DNA of 64,000 nt, taken from NCBI RefSeq assembly GCF_963675165.1, contig NC_087381.1, positions 2,542,001 to 2,606,000 on the forward strand. The letters are read 5' to 3'. Shown here in pieces: positions 46,174 through 63,730 of this stretch. Positions within the stretch are counted from its first letter, which is position 1; every line of letters starts with the position of its first letter. This DNA comes from Halichondria panicea. Its lineage: Eukaryota; Porifera; Demospongiae; Suberitida; Halichondriidae. A program made the translations under genes and the position numbers. The notes beneath the pieces are model-generated. The model was not told the origin of the DNA. It searched no databases and saw nothing but the letters and a program-made list of their open reading frames with translations.

Positions 46174-48047
46174 ATGAGTTCAATATCCGTGGAAGCGATG
46201 AAGGTGGATGAAGTTTCCCAGATGCTGAAAGACAAGGGTGTTCCTGACAAGTTTTGTGAAGTGTTTGAAGGTAATATATTTTTTGCTACAGCTAGCATAA
46301 TTGCAAGAATTGTTTGCATGTGTTCGCCTGTATTTTGTAAGCCATCATTATTTTACTCTTTTCGACAGAAAACTTTGTTGATGGAGAAGCGTTTAAATGC
46401 ATAAAAGAATCTGACATCAAGGAGATGGTGCCTCCAATTGGAATTGTGAAAAAGATTCTAAGGATTCAAAACGATTGTTTCACCTTACCTGCTCTACCCT
46501 CACCTTCTTCTCTCAATCCTCTCAATCCTGAACGTGGTGATGATGATATCTCGATCGGCTCAAGTTCCTCTATCTGGTCAAGTTCTGAGTCGCCCCCGTC
46601 GGAAGCTAGCACCATGCCTAGAGCACGCGACAGAGAAATATTGACTATACCAACTTCTTGGCGTCCTGAAATCCAGGATTGCATAACGGATGAAATGCTA
46701 GATATTTCTGCGAGAAACGAGATAGTACGCACCCTTGTCAACATTCTCTTCACCTGTTACTCTTCCCCAACTCGGGCGCAGTGTTCTTCCTTAGCTCGAA
46801 AACTTATTTTACAATACGGCTTCATGAAGGATGACCAGGGGAGTGGATATGTAAGTTAATACTTGGTTTTCAATTTCAGGTGGTATATAATTATTTTTCT
46901 TTAGCAAACCTGGGAGGACAAAATGGTTGAGCGTGTAAGAAATGTGATCAAATGTGCTCGAAAAAAGAGAGACAGAGAAGATTCTTCTTGTCCTAAACAG
47001 AAGAAACAAAAAATGCCTTTAAAACGAGGCCAGCTTCTCCGGAGGTACCCAATTGGAGTGACTAGACCAATAGAAGACATTGGAAGCTTTGGTGAACATA
47101 TGAAAGCGTTGTCAATAGAAATGGAAAAGGCTAATCCCAGAGACACTATCATTCTTCCCTTGATGAAGTCTACCTACTCAAAAAGAAGAACATTTATCGA
47201 GGCTGAAGCAGTGTCTGTGCAAGAGGTACTGAAAGAATGCCATGCAGCACTAAAACGGCCAGCTGCTGTAAGTGTTAAAATTAACAAGTAAAATTAGTAA
47301 GTTTTTTTCTTACCTTATTATAGCTGGAACAGGAAATGGGGCTAGTGACGGGGTGTCATGATGTCAAGCAAACCTTCATTAATAACTGGAAGTTATTTGT
47401 TCCAGCAATCATGAGGTATGCTAGGAAGAATAAGGGGAAAAAAGGACTCTCAACTATATTTGAAACCCTTGATGACACTGGTAAAGGATTACAGTAACGA
47501 GAGTATAGGTACTTAACGCATTCTTTTTACAGTTGAAAGGCATGCAGATCTTGGCCCATTGAGCTTTTTAGGAGTTTTAGTGGCTAAAATGCTAGATGAT
47601 GCCCTTATCTATCTTTATCAAGAATTTTCAATGGTAAGATTTTTTTCTCATTTTGTATGCACTTTAACCTTGCATGCGTGTATGTGTGGTGTGTATTCCC
47701 TACTGACCTATTGTTTTGTTTTTCCCATGTAGGATACATCTCTTACAGATGCCATTCAAAGAGAGCCCGTTAGAAACTCCCCAAGAATTATTGCTCTTTG
47801 TGGCGCAGAAATAACACAATACTTTGTCGTTGTTGAGAGAATTGTTTTGTGTGAAGCTCCATCGATCCCAAGTGCTCTGTTCTATACGTTTTCAGCCTAC
47901 TATGTGTTTAACTTGGAGTACCCGAAAAAAGCTGCTGGAATATTTTATTTCCTACAAGACTATATTCTTGCATATCCTGATTCACTTAAACGGCCTGCTA
48001 CATACCTGTCTGTGGTCTCAGATATCAAAAGCCAAGTTAAACGATAA
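46174..48047 (+). CDS. SAM-domain partner protein of the transposon, six exons, 504 residues
   Basis: Exons 46174-46270, 46369-46850, 46905-47267, 47324-47480, 47533-47633 and 47733-48047 join in phase to 1515 nt with a TAA end. Residues ~6-70 form a sterile alpha motif: KVDEVSQMLKDKGVPDKFCE, then ENFVDGEAFKCIKESDIKEM and GIVKKILRIQ. A Ser-rich linker, a helical stretch (about 105-160), a basic segment (ARKKRDREDSSCPKQKKQK, likely nuclear localisation), and an unrecognised C-terminal half (WKLFVPAIMRYARKNKGKKG, LSFLGVLVAKMLDDALIYLY) follow. SAM domains mediate protein-protein oligomerisation. I recall similar proteins annotated as SAMD3-like in fish and cnidarians; that needs a search. By analogy with the two-protein En/Spm system, it may bind subterminal repeats or recruit the transposase. 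Confidence 0.82.
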
Positions 48048-48179
48048 CAATCAACCATTTCACTATGTAAGTACGTTATAACTATTCACTATAGACCAGC
48101 TAGCTATAATAATTATTAGCTATGTGTATAAGTACGTTATCAGTTTATTGTTTTTGTGCAAATATAGTTAGTATACCCA

Positions 48180-48800
48180 TTCATGTGTACTGTTATAATT
48201 ATGGCCGGGTGATGACTGCTATGACTAGCTACTACTCAAAATAACGGTTGTGCTATAGAGCCTATGGCACATAATATTATTATGGGAGGTTGCTAGTTAC
48301 TTCAACTTATTATATAGCTGGGTATTGTTACCTATTTGAAGTTGCTACAACCATTACCAATATGCTCAAAGGAACCTGTGTGGCTGGTTGCTACAGCCTA
48401 TAGCTGGGTATTTTTACCTATGGGAGGTTTCTTTATACAACCAATACCAAATATACCCTATGTGTCTGATTATTACAACCTATGTATAACTGAGTATTTT
48501 TACCCATGGGAGTTGATACAAACCATTACCAATATGCTTAAAATACGTTATGTGGCTGGTTGCTACAACCTATATTATAGCTGGGTATTTTTACCTATGA
48601 GAGGTTGATACAACCCATTACGAATATGCTCAAAATAACCTATGTGGCTGGTTGCTACAACCAATATATATCTGGGTATTTATACCTTTTGTGAATGTGT
48701 TGGAATAACCCATCAAGCTGTAGGTACATCCGACCTATGTTTTTAAATGTTGTTGTAACCCAGCGAGTGGGTCATCTGAATTGCACATGTTTTAACCCAT
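48180..48800. repeat. Right subterminal tandem repeats of the transposon
   Basis: Five or so units of about 85-110 bp with TGTGGCTGGTTGCTACAACC, TATAGCTGGGTATTTTTACC and CCATTACCAATATGCTCAAA. Unrelated in sequence to the left-end repeats. Confidence 0.8.
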
Positions 48801-49001
48801 TTTTCTGGGTTATTATGAACCATTTGTTTTTTCAGTGTTCCTACCCACCTCGTGAGGTGCTATTTGATTACATTAAGGGATGCGCTGACAAGGTACGTAT
48901 GCAGATTCAGTAAATAGTTTTCATATAGGAGAGTTGAATTAAAAAGACACAAGTTGCTTTGATAATAGAGTAAGGCATCGATAATCAGACACAATGGATG
49001 T

Positions 49002-49083
49002 TCAGACATGCACTCATTCTAAGGAAACAAGCAGTGTTTTTATCACTGCTTGTTTTGTTAGAATGAGTGCATGTTGTCTGACA
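49002..49083. repeat. Foldback element in FMO-2 intron 2
   Basis: Arms CAGACATGCACTCATTCTAA...AAACAAGCAGTG and their complement around a short loop. Non-coding hairpin, absent from the matching FMO-3 intron. Confidence 0.8.
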
Positions 49084-49434
49084 TCAACTCTACCGTATAT
49101 ATTATAGTGGGTGTAAACTACCCAATTAAATAGTTTGTATCCTAAATTTTCACACACCTTAACAATAGTGACATATGACCTATTGCGTAAATAACCGACT
49201 GTAAACGACAATGCATTACTATACCTATAATGTGTATACAGAGTGAAGTCAGAGATTGGATCCAGCTCAATACAACAGTTCGTCGAGTGACATTCGATTC
49301 TGTCACTTCTACTTTCACTGTAGTAACAGTATGCAATGGAGCTGAGAAGGTGGAAAACTTCGACTATGTTATAGTCGCTTCTGGTAATAGCCTGTATAAT
49401 TATAGTGACGTGTGTATATATGCAGTGCTAATAA

Positions 49435-49857
<423 letters not shown>

Positions 49858-50176
49858 TAGGCTCAGGATCAAGATTTGCTATATTGTATAATTATACTAT
49901 GGCATGCAGGTACGGTGTGGGGAGTGTGACCCTCTCTTGGCGTACTAAACCAATGCCTCCTTTCAACTGGCCAGATAACTTTTCCACTGTCCCTCTTCTT
50001 ACTCGTGTTGAGGGTTCGAAATGTTTCTTCAAAGACGGTTCCTCAAAGAAAGTGGATGCCATTATTCTGTGCACTGGATACAAGCACCACTTCCCTTTTA
50101 TGAAAGAAAGGTATACATTAAGTTTATGTACTGCCGTGAATTATATACAGGTAATTATATACATTATATACAGGTA

Positions 50177-50396
50177 TACCGTATTATTAGAATATTTTGC
50201 GGGTGAAAAACCTTTGCGAATGAGCCAAATCAGCAGAAAAGTTGACTCTTTGCGATCTAACTATTGCGTTCTGGCAAGGATCGTGTGTATTTACTAGTAA
50301 TAATTTAGGTTTTGGGGATTTTATTGTTGCGAATTGATCAACCCTCGCAAAGTTTGCAAATTTTTAGTGCTCGCAAAACATTCTAGTAATACGGTA
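50177..50396. repeat. MITE with TACCGTATTA ends
   Basis: Inverted ends TACCGTATTATTAGAATATT and, from the right, TACCGTATTACTAGAATGTT, 220 bp apart, in FMO-2 intron 5. Confidence 0.8.
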
Positions 50397-51219
50397 GTAT
50401 TATAATTATAATTATGTAGTTATAACTTACGATTGGTATTTTTGTAAAGTTTGTGAGGGAGCAGCCCACCTTTGGAAACCCATGCTTTTTTTGCTTTTTC
50501 GCAATAATTATCATATGGCTTATTTGCTCATAATTGTACAGTACCATAATTATATATACATGTATAGCGGTTAATTTCCTGGAGTCAAAACATTCGTGCA
50601 TGTATGGTTGAGCAATGTTTACGAGTCAATTTATGGATGGTTGCACTTGTACTGCAGGTAAAGTTGATTAACGATCACTTTATTCTTGGGTAAAATGTGT
50701 ATGCTCATGCAAGGAAAAAACACACCCCCTAAAATTACGATACTTTTCTACATTTTGTTTTTGTTGTTATAAATGTACAGTATCACTCTGAAGACTACTA
50801 ATCGCATGTGGACTGACCACCTTCACAAAGGAATCTTCTTGTTCAGTAACCCGAGAGTCATGTACCTAGGCATGCAGGACCAATATTTCACATTCACCAT
50901 GTTCGACGCCCAAGCATGGTATGCACGTGACTACATCATGGGAAAGATAACAATGCCTTCGGCTGAGGCTATGAGACAAGAATTTGCTATTTGGCATGCC
51001 CGAGAAGAGAAACTGAATAGTGAAGAAGACGAAATTAATTTTCAAGCCGACTATATTGATGATTTGGTCAAAGTCACGGATTATCCTATTTTTGATTTAC
51101 AGAAGTATGTGCAGCTCTTCATTGACTGGGTAAGCCACTATTTCACTAACTGTATACTAAACAAATTTCTGCATGCATGCATGCTGACTTTGCCATGCAG
51201 TGGTTCATCTATATATTAT

Positions 51220-51560
51220 TATGCCTCGGTGCGCATGCGCAAGCGAGGTATACGGCAGTGTGTCTGTGTGTGTGTGTGTGTGTGTGTAGACTGCTACAGC
51301 TGCTCAAGGATCAATGAAGTGCAAGTAAGAGTTTCTATAGGCTTCTAATCATGTTTTCTTAGATTTTAATTAGTGGATTTACACTTTGTTCTCGAGTTAT
51401 GCCTATACTTGGAATGCTATTGCAGCCTTTTCAGAAGAGTGTGTAGCAAAACTTGTTCACCGAGTGTTGCTACTCTACTTAGTAGTTAGCTCTGGCACTA
51501 AAACGCTAGCTATTGGTAGCTGCATGCAAGAGTGAGAAGAGAGCTGCAAGGCTCTGCTAA
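51220..51560 (+). repeat. Dispersed repeat R1, copy in FMO-2 intron 6
   Basis: TTATGCCTCGGTGCGCATGC, then GCAAGCGAGGTATACGG, a (TG)n run, AGACTGCTACAGCTGCTCAA. The opening forms a small hairpin around GTGCGCATGCGCA. Confidence 0.8.
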
Positions 51561-52194
51561 TGCAGCCATTAGACTAATTGAGCTTTTGGCATTGATCGTT
51601 TTTAACAACAATCATGGTCGATCATTACCCACTCTTTGAGTTTGCATGCAGCAATGTAAAAATATTCATCATGATAATTATAAGTGCATGTGTATAAAAG
51701 CTATTAGTAGCTTTATGTTATATACAGCTTTGGCATCTCTACCGAGGCATCAGCACCCGTGGTGCTTTCATTACAATTATCATATCAAGGAAGAGAGGGA
51801 TTAGAAGTAGAATTACCCCTTGAAGTACAATCCTGTTTCCCCGCAGTTTAATCGAGGCTGCATGTGTTTTAAACGAAGACTATAACAATGCATACTATAT
51901 AGTGTCTGTGAAGGCGAGTACCTTTGTTAGAGGTGCTGCATGTATTGATGGTTTATATAGAGGACTGTGTATGCAAGTCATAGTAAAACCCCAAGGACCA
52001 AAGTATATCCACTACAATCTAAAGTAGTACAGTAATTATTACCAGTCCATGTGTCTAATAAGTAGGAAAGGAGATGTAGTGCTAATATAACTCTCCTCAT
52101 TTACGCTAACACTATATAACCGTTAAAAGCATGAAATAGAAAAAAAACAGCTGCAAGAGGCAGCTTATACCTCGAACATTCCCCCAATAAGTAC

Positions 52195-52450
52195 ATGTAA
52201 TCTTAAAAGGCTGCAATGGCATTCCAAGTATAAGCAAAACTATACTACTAGGTATATAACTTGAGAACGAAGCATTATTTTGCAAATCCACACATTTCTT
52301 TCGAAGAAAACGTGGCTACAAGCCTATATAAAAACTCTTACTTGCACTTCATTAATCACTGGCAGCAGCTAGCACATGCACACACACACACACACTATAC
52401 CGATACCTCGCTTGTGCATGCGCATATACCGAGGTATAACTATATAATTA
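52195..52450 (-). repeat. Dispersed repeat R1, reverse copy in FMO-2 intron 6
   Basis: Ends ATACCTCGCTTGTGCATGCG then ATATACCGAGGTATAA, the reverse complement of an R1 opening, with a (CA)n run inside. About 630 bp from the forward copy in the same intron, so the transcript could form a long hairpin. Confidence 0.75.
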
Positions 52451-52740
52451 TACCGTATCAAGAGTAGATAAGAGTAAGAGTGGAACTGCTGTAGTAATTG
52501 TGGAACCGCATTTGCCTTGACATGCGTCATCACTGTCGTCACTATTCAAATAATGAGTGCTGTTAAGTAAACTGTGGTCTGTGCATGGTGTAGCACTGAA
52601 CTGTGCAATCACAGCATGTGCAGTTTCTGGGAAGTGTTGCTAACATAACTAATCAGTACTGATTACTATCAAGTGATGCCCGCAGGAGCAGGAAATTGCT
52701 GTTACTAGCAGTTTAACACTCTTACTCTTATCTACTCTTG

Positions 52741-52850
52741 ACCGTATATATATAGCGTGTATATTTCGAGGGTATAAATATTTGCGGTTTTTACTGATCA
52801 AGCATGTACCGCGAACATTTATACCCTCGAAATATACCTGCTATACGGTA
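52741..52850. repeat. Foldback MITE, ATATTTCGAGGGTATAAATA arms
   Basis: Left ACCGTATATATATAGCGTGT then ATATTTCGAGGGTATAAAT; right ATTTATACCCTCGAAATATA then CCTGCTATACGGT. A 110-bp hairpin. Confidence 0.85.
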
Positions 52851-53329
52851 CTCATAAGCGTGCATCTTCCACTTATAATTATTATTGTCTAGTTGATAGT
52901 TATTAGTCTGTTTCGTTAGCGTGTTCCCGGCAATGTGCAATTTCAATAAACCTCAGTGTATTTTACTCTTGTAAACATAGTAAATTAACATACATATACG
53001 CTTTCCCTCTGTGCAGGAGCACAACAAACATGAGGATATCATGACGTATCGTGATCTATCCCACCGCTCTGTTGTTACTGGTAACATGGCCCCCCTACAC
53101 CACACCCCCTGGATCAAAGCCATGGACGACTCTATGACCTCCTATCTCAACAACAGTTAGAAAATTGATGTCAGAAACGTCTGGACAGTACTATAGTGTC
53201 TATTATAATTATATGTAGAATATAAAAATTAAGAGCTAATTATGCAACTCTGAGCAATACACTAATTAGCTATATACTTTAGCATTGCATTTATGTTCCT
53301 ATATATGTAATTATAGCACCTGCATGCAG

Positions 53330-54260
53330 TTCGAGGTTGGTAGATTATGTTAGCATAATTTTGAGCACTAATAATTATAGGCACTATAGCTTTCCCAATT
53401 ATGGGCTGCATTGAGGGGGGAGAGGGGGGTAATTCGCCCCCCCCCCCTGTGCACAGTTTCGTCACCCCTAGGATCTGGCAGATTCATTTGTACTGCTATA
53501 ATTCTGATGACTTCGCCCCTACTACATTTTTAAATTGCCCAATTCGCCCCCCCCTGATCCAAAATCCTGGATGCAGCCCTGCCAAGAGAGTCTACCTATT
53601 GTTCTTTTGTTGTCACCTACTATTCTCGAAATCAGTAAATTCACAATACAACAAATGAAAAATAACATGATCTATTTTCTATTATTGTACTGTAACGTAA
53701 CTGAGGCCTCAATGTAATCGCAATTAAAGAGCGTGAGTTTGTCTGTCAAGAGAGAACAGTGAGTCACTACTAAGATGATGCCATTAGCATGTGCAGGCCA
53801 TGTATGTATTTTTCTCACACAATAACTACGCCCATTAATTTTGTTCTAAACCATACCCAAAAATGCTCAATGCTATAAATTGATTTTCTGCTAGCATAAT
53901 TAGGAAAACCCATTAGGCACCTTTTTAACAATTATAGGAAAGATTTGAAATATACAGGTCATACATGTCATGTAGTATAAACCTTTTGTAGGCCTGAGTG
54001 GAAGTTCTGGTGGTTAATTATCTCCTTGGCAGTTTATAGATAGAGTCATGCATGTGGCCATTATAGTTTGATGTTATGTTACTTGCATGTCAGTATATAC
54101 TTGTGCAACGACATGGGGTTTATGTTGTGGTTTTGAGGAATAATTAAGTGATTTGTATACTATATGTGTATATATAGTCAATTTAAAAAGAATAAAATAG
54201 GCTATAATTATAGCTGTTAACTTGAGCATAAAAGAATAGGTAGATATCTCGAGCATAATC
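53330..54260 (+). repeat. Dispersed repeat R2, third copy
   Basis: Shares GGTTGGTAGATTATG, GGTTAATTATCTCCTTGGCA and ACGACATGGGGTTTATGTTG with the copies in both POT duplication units, but is more diverged. Lies between FMO-2 and FMO-3 and contains a C/G-rich patch at about 53415-53450. Confidence 0.65.
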
Positions 54261-54420
54261 TACAACCCCTATATACTGCAGTTTATCCCTTTACTGGTCA
54301 AATTGTTGTAAATATTACAACAACAAAGGAGCATGCTATTCACTTGTCAATATTGATCAATGTTGATATTGGATTGTGTGGTAGATTGTGAGAGTTTTGA
54401 ATGGCTCTGCATGCAGCACT

Positions 54421-54508
54421 GTAGCCTCGGTCCCAGGCCGATTTTTTTTAATAGAAGGAAGTTGAGTAGGCGATCAGCGAGACGGATTGGCCTGGGGTCG
54501 AGGCTAGG
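54421..54508. repeat. hAT-like MITE, GTCCCAGGCC / GGCCTGGGGTC arms
   Basis: TAGCCTCGGTCCCAGGCC at the left and GGCCTGGGGTCGAGGCTA at the right, with similar flanks CAGCACTG and AAGCACTG that may be an 8-bp duplication. Confidence 0.7.
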
Positions 54509-54753
54509 AAGCACTGTTGACTTTGTACTCTTTTTTTTTTCAGGTGATCTTAACTGCTTATTCTCCTGTTTAGCCATTGTCTGTTGGCTACTGCTTCCAT
54601 CTACACCACCTTTAAATATGTTAAGTTTAATTAATATTACTTTCTCCAGACCTTTTGTGTGTCCTACTGTGTCCCTTTACCGGTCAAATTGAAGGTTTAG
54701 ACCAGCTACAGCTTTAAAGGCCACACATACTTCTATCGAGGCAAGCAGCAAGG

Positions 54754-54854
54754 CTAGCCTCGATCCCAGGCCGAGTTTTCGCTTTTATAACGGTTAGGCA
54801 AACAACTAGCCTAACCGTTATAAAAGCGAAAACTCGGCCTGGGATCGAGGCTAG
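54754..54854. repeat. hAT-like foldback MITE with perfect 8-bp duplication
   Basis: A 101-bp nearly perfect hairpin beginning CTAGCCTCGATCCCAGGCC and ending with its exact complement, flanked on both sides by CAGCAAGG. An 8-bp duplication is typical of hAT elements. Its relatives are at 7967, 15053, 27378, 41300 and 54421. Confidence 0.9.
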
Positions 54855-54862
54855 CAGCAAGG

Positions 54863-60587
<5,725 letters not shown>

Positions 60588-60825
60588 AACATGAACACTG
60601 AGAGGACTGTGAGAGGACTGTCAATTAGAAACTGCAATATTTATTGAGACCATGCATTAATTATTTGCATCGATCCCTTTACTAGCTATTATTTTTTTGA
60701 TATATAAATGCATGTACTGTATGTCAAAATAATAGTTATTACCAATGTAAATTTAAATACTATAGCAAACTATAGTTTCATGTTTCTGCATGCAGCAGAA
60801 AATGCATATGCATGACAACGTTGTA

Positions 60826-61021
60826 CAGTGGGAACCCCTCTATAACGGACACCTTTGGGGAACTACGTATGTTTTGGCCTTTATACAGAGGTGGCCTTAA
60901 TTTGTTGAGAGGTTGTTTTGTACACAAACTGTTCATTTGGGACCTGGGTGCCTGGCTGTTATATATATATAGCAACTGGCCTTTATTCGGAGGTGGTTGT
61001 TAACAGAGGTTCCATGCACTG
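60826..61021 (+). repeat. MITE with CAGTGGGAACCCC ends, TA duplication (copy 2)
   Basis: 196-bp element from CAGTGGGAACCCCTCTATAA to TGTTAACAGAGGTTCCATGCACTG, flanked by TA on both sides. Reverse-oriented relative of 796-964. TA duplication and these termini suit a pogo/Tigger-type MITE. Confidence 0.85.
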
Positions 61022-61261
61022 TAGACTATTATAATAGCTCCCAGTACACGGATACGTAATGTCCCATATAATTATAATTATTATACAGATCCGCCTATCG
61101 ATATCAATAATTATAACGTGCATGCTCTAAATATTTTATTCAATGTGCAGGTAAACACAAATAATTTTTATGAATACAAATGCAATTCACAACATATATA
61201 CAAATCTAAGAAAAATAATTTGTCTAAAATAATAGCAGGCAACTAACAATTGCACAAAATC

Positions 61262-63730
61262 CTAGAGTTTAGCTATTGACTTGAGGAGGTCACTAGGGGG
61301 CAGTCCTTCGTAGCAGATGCTATGTACAACGTTGAACAGTGGGAACCTGCAGCAAATTTAAGATAGCACGGTTAAATATAGATACCAGTATAGAGACTCT
61401 TGTTAATCCGGCCATCTCTTGGGGCAGTGCAGTTTGACCGCATTAGCGAGTTGCATTTCAGAGAGTGCATGGCCACAGTTAATTCGCGGGTCCTACGTCG
61501 AATACAAGGGCTGGATAATGAATCATTATACGCTCTCTATTCGAGTGTGATCTAGTTTCATTTGCCAAACTACACCCAAAACATCATATTAAACGTATTA
61601 TATAAAAGACCATTAATAATATGGCAGCCGGCCAGCATTGACAAGCTATAGTATACAGAATAGTTAGTGGCCGCATTTCAGGAAGAGTTTTGTACAGTAC
61701 AAAAATGATCTAGCTAGCAATCTGTGCAAAATGAAACGGCCGGTATATCGAGGTGACATTGATTCAGAGAGTCGAGTCGGCAGTCTATTACTTTCTCTGT
61801 ACAATGTACATGTTTATAGAGCTTCTAATTCAGTATGTATACAGTAGCAATGCAAATGTCTTGAATTCTCTCTAAACTGAAGGCTATTATAAAGCATACT
61901 TATTGTTACCATGCTTACTATAATACCGTTTCTACAAGTGTCGGTGGTGGGTTCACTTACTGATCCGTTTTTCCTTCCTTAGTGAGATACTCGTGCACCT
62001 CTTTGGCAGTGAGTGGTCCCTGCAGCTTCTGACCATCGAGCATTTCAGCTTCCAGCACCTCGAATGACTGTAAACAGTGTATTATAGCACTGTACGTGTA
62101 TAGTATATAATTTATGAGTACATGCTGGTATGATATGATACTGTAGTGCAGGGCAACATGTATTTTAAATGACAGTGATACTCAATGTACAATGTACAAA
62201 CTCTATACTACTATATATATCCTCTAACCATTTAACTCAAGTATTGCAGAAGTACACACATACAGTATACATCATACGTACACACACAGGTACAGTATAA
62301 TTTACGCTATAAAGGCAATTAACGCACTCAAGTAACAAACGAACAGAAAAGATCAATGCAGAGCTGTATGATTCATACCTTCCCACTTGTGACAAAAGCT
62401 TCAGACACTCGTCTATTCCTACCTCCGAAACAAGTAGCAATGAGGTCAGCCACTCCACAGCTCTCCAAGAGGGAAATGGAGTCCTGGCCACCAAATATCT
62501 TAATGAATTGCCACATCTCACCGAGGCCAATACGTAGCACTGCTGCCTTTGTGCTAGTGCCGTACCTGATGAGAGTACATGCTTGATGTAAGATAATTAC
62601 ATAGATATCAGGTATGTGCCCTGACCTGCCCACACTGGTTAGTGGTGGTTGGTACTAACCACCTATACACAAAATAACCATGCACTTCTTAGGTCTTTAC
62701 CACATGATAGGCTATAAAAGAAATTTGTGAGATTGCGTGAGGATTGAAAATATTCACTACTTCAAGCATTCTAGCTGGGCACATTACTTAATTGTCAAGA
62801 GGAAAGCATAGTAATATCTATATCACTGTCGTGCATGTATCATACAGCAAGTGCTTGAAGTACTTACTGCAGGCCGTCACAAAATCCAGCTGCAACTGCA
62901 ACAATATTCTGCGGGAAAGAAGATCGAAACCATGCATCAAACAGTGTGACATCTCACCGGTACAAAGAAACCTTCTTGAGCCTCTAACGCACTTAATTAT
63001 AGTGGAACCCTTTACCTATATAAGGGCAAAACGAGGGCTTCTTTCACCATGAGGAGGTGACCTTATAAATATTTAGGTACCTGTTTACAGTAGTGCCCAC
63101 AAAAAGGGATTCCATAATTATTATGTGTACACACTAACATAATAATGCTTAAATATTAATTAATTTTTGCCTGCATACATTTTACCTTGAGTGCTCCACA
63201 CAGCTCCACGGTAATCAGATCTGGTATGATTCTGATTTGAAAAGTTGGCGAGTGGAACAACTTCTTCAGCAAATCACCTTGCTCAGTCGAGCGGCACCCT
63301 ATGGGAAGTGATATCACACACGTTAAACACTGTAGACTGTAATGTCCATTGCGAATGCTTGAAAGAGATTTATTGATGAATACAATTTTCCCAGTACAAT
63401 ACATTATAGCAATAGAACGTACGGGGCGGGCATGAGGAGAGAAGAAGAACGTATGCATGACTAATGCAGATGCCTATAGGAGAAGCAACTACATGTACAC
63501 TGTAAACGGGACATCATTAAAATTGAGCTGGGATTAGGGTTTGTAACTTTTCAAGTGAGAGTTACAAGAACATAATTATGTGCTAGCTCACCTATGGTAG
63601 ATTCACAGAAATCTTCCTGGGCCACGTCTTTGGCTACATTGGCCCCCATTAGGACAGACATATCGATGCTCAGTGCGTTACTGATGACCTCAGATATCAG
63701 GCGAATGTTACCATCCTTCACGTCCATTCC
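61262..63730 (-). CDS. GPD1: Glycerol-3-phosphate dehydrogenase [NAD+], C-terminal part
   Basis: Minus-strand exons 63730-63592, 63298-63186, 62908-62868, 62565-62379, 62067-61961 and 61346-61262 join in phase and end at TAG. The 5' exons, with the NAD-binding fold, lie beyond the right edge. Residues seen: [55 protein letters not shown] with the family's catalytic lysine in [36 protein letters not shown], and [18 protein letters not shown]. The enzyme interconverts dihydroxyacetone phosphate and glycerol 3-phosphate with NAD(H) in the cytosol, linking glycolysis with lipid synthesis. No lesions are seen. It is tail-to-tail with FMO-3, and a relic of its last exon lies beside FMO-1. Confidence 0.92.

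Larger units (their letters stand above)
42757..48837. mobile_element. En/Spm (CACTA)-type DNA transposon, 6081 bp, two genes
   Basis: The ends are exact inverted repeats CACTGAAAAAACAA, flanked by TT on both sides. FMO-3 keeps the uninterrupted exon: its CCATTCCTTCCTACCC becomes CCATTCCTT, then the element, then TTCCTACCC, and subtracting the element and one TT leaves 187 nt, the exact length of the FMO-3 exon. The element contains two divergent spliced genes, a transposase (minus) and a SAM-domain protein (plus), both with complete frames. Tandem repeats lie inside each end. CACTA-type elements transpose by cut and paste. Intact termini and genes argue for a recent, possibly autonomous copy. 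Confidence 0.9.
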
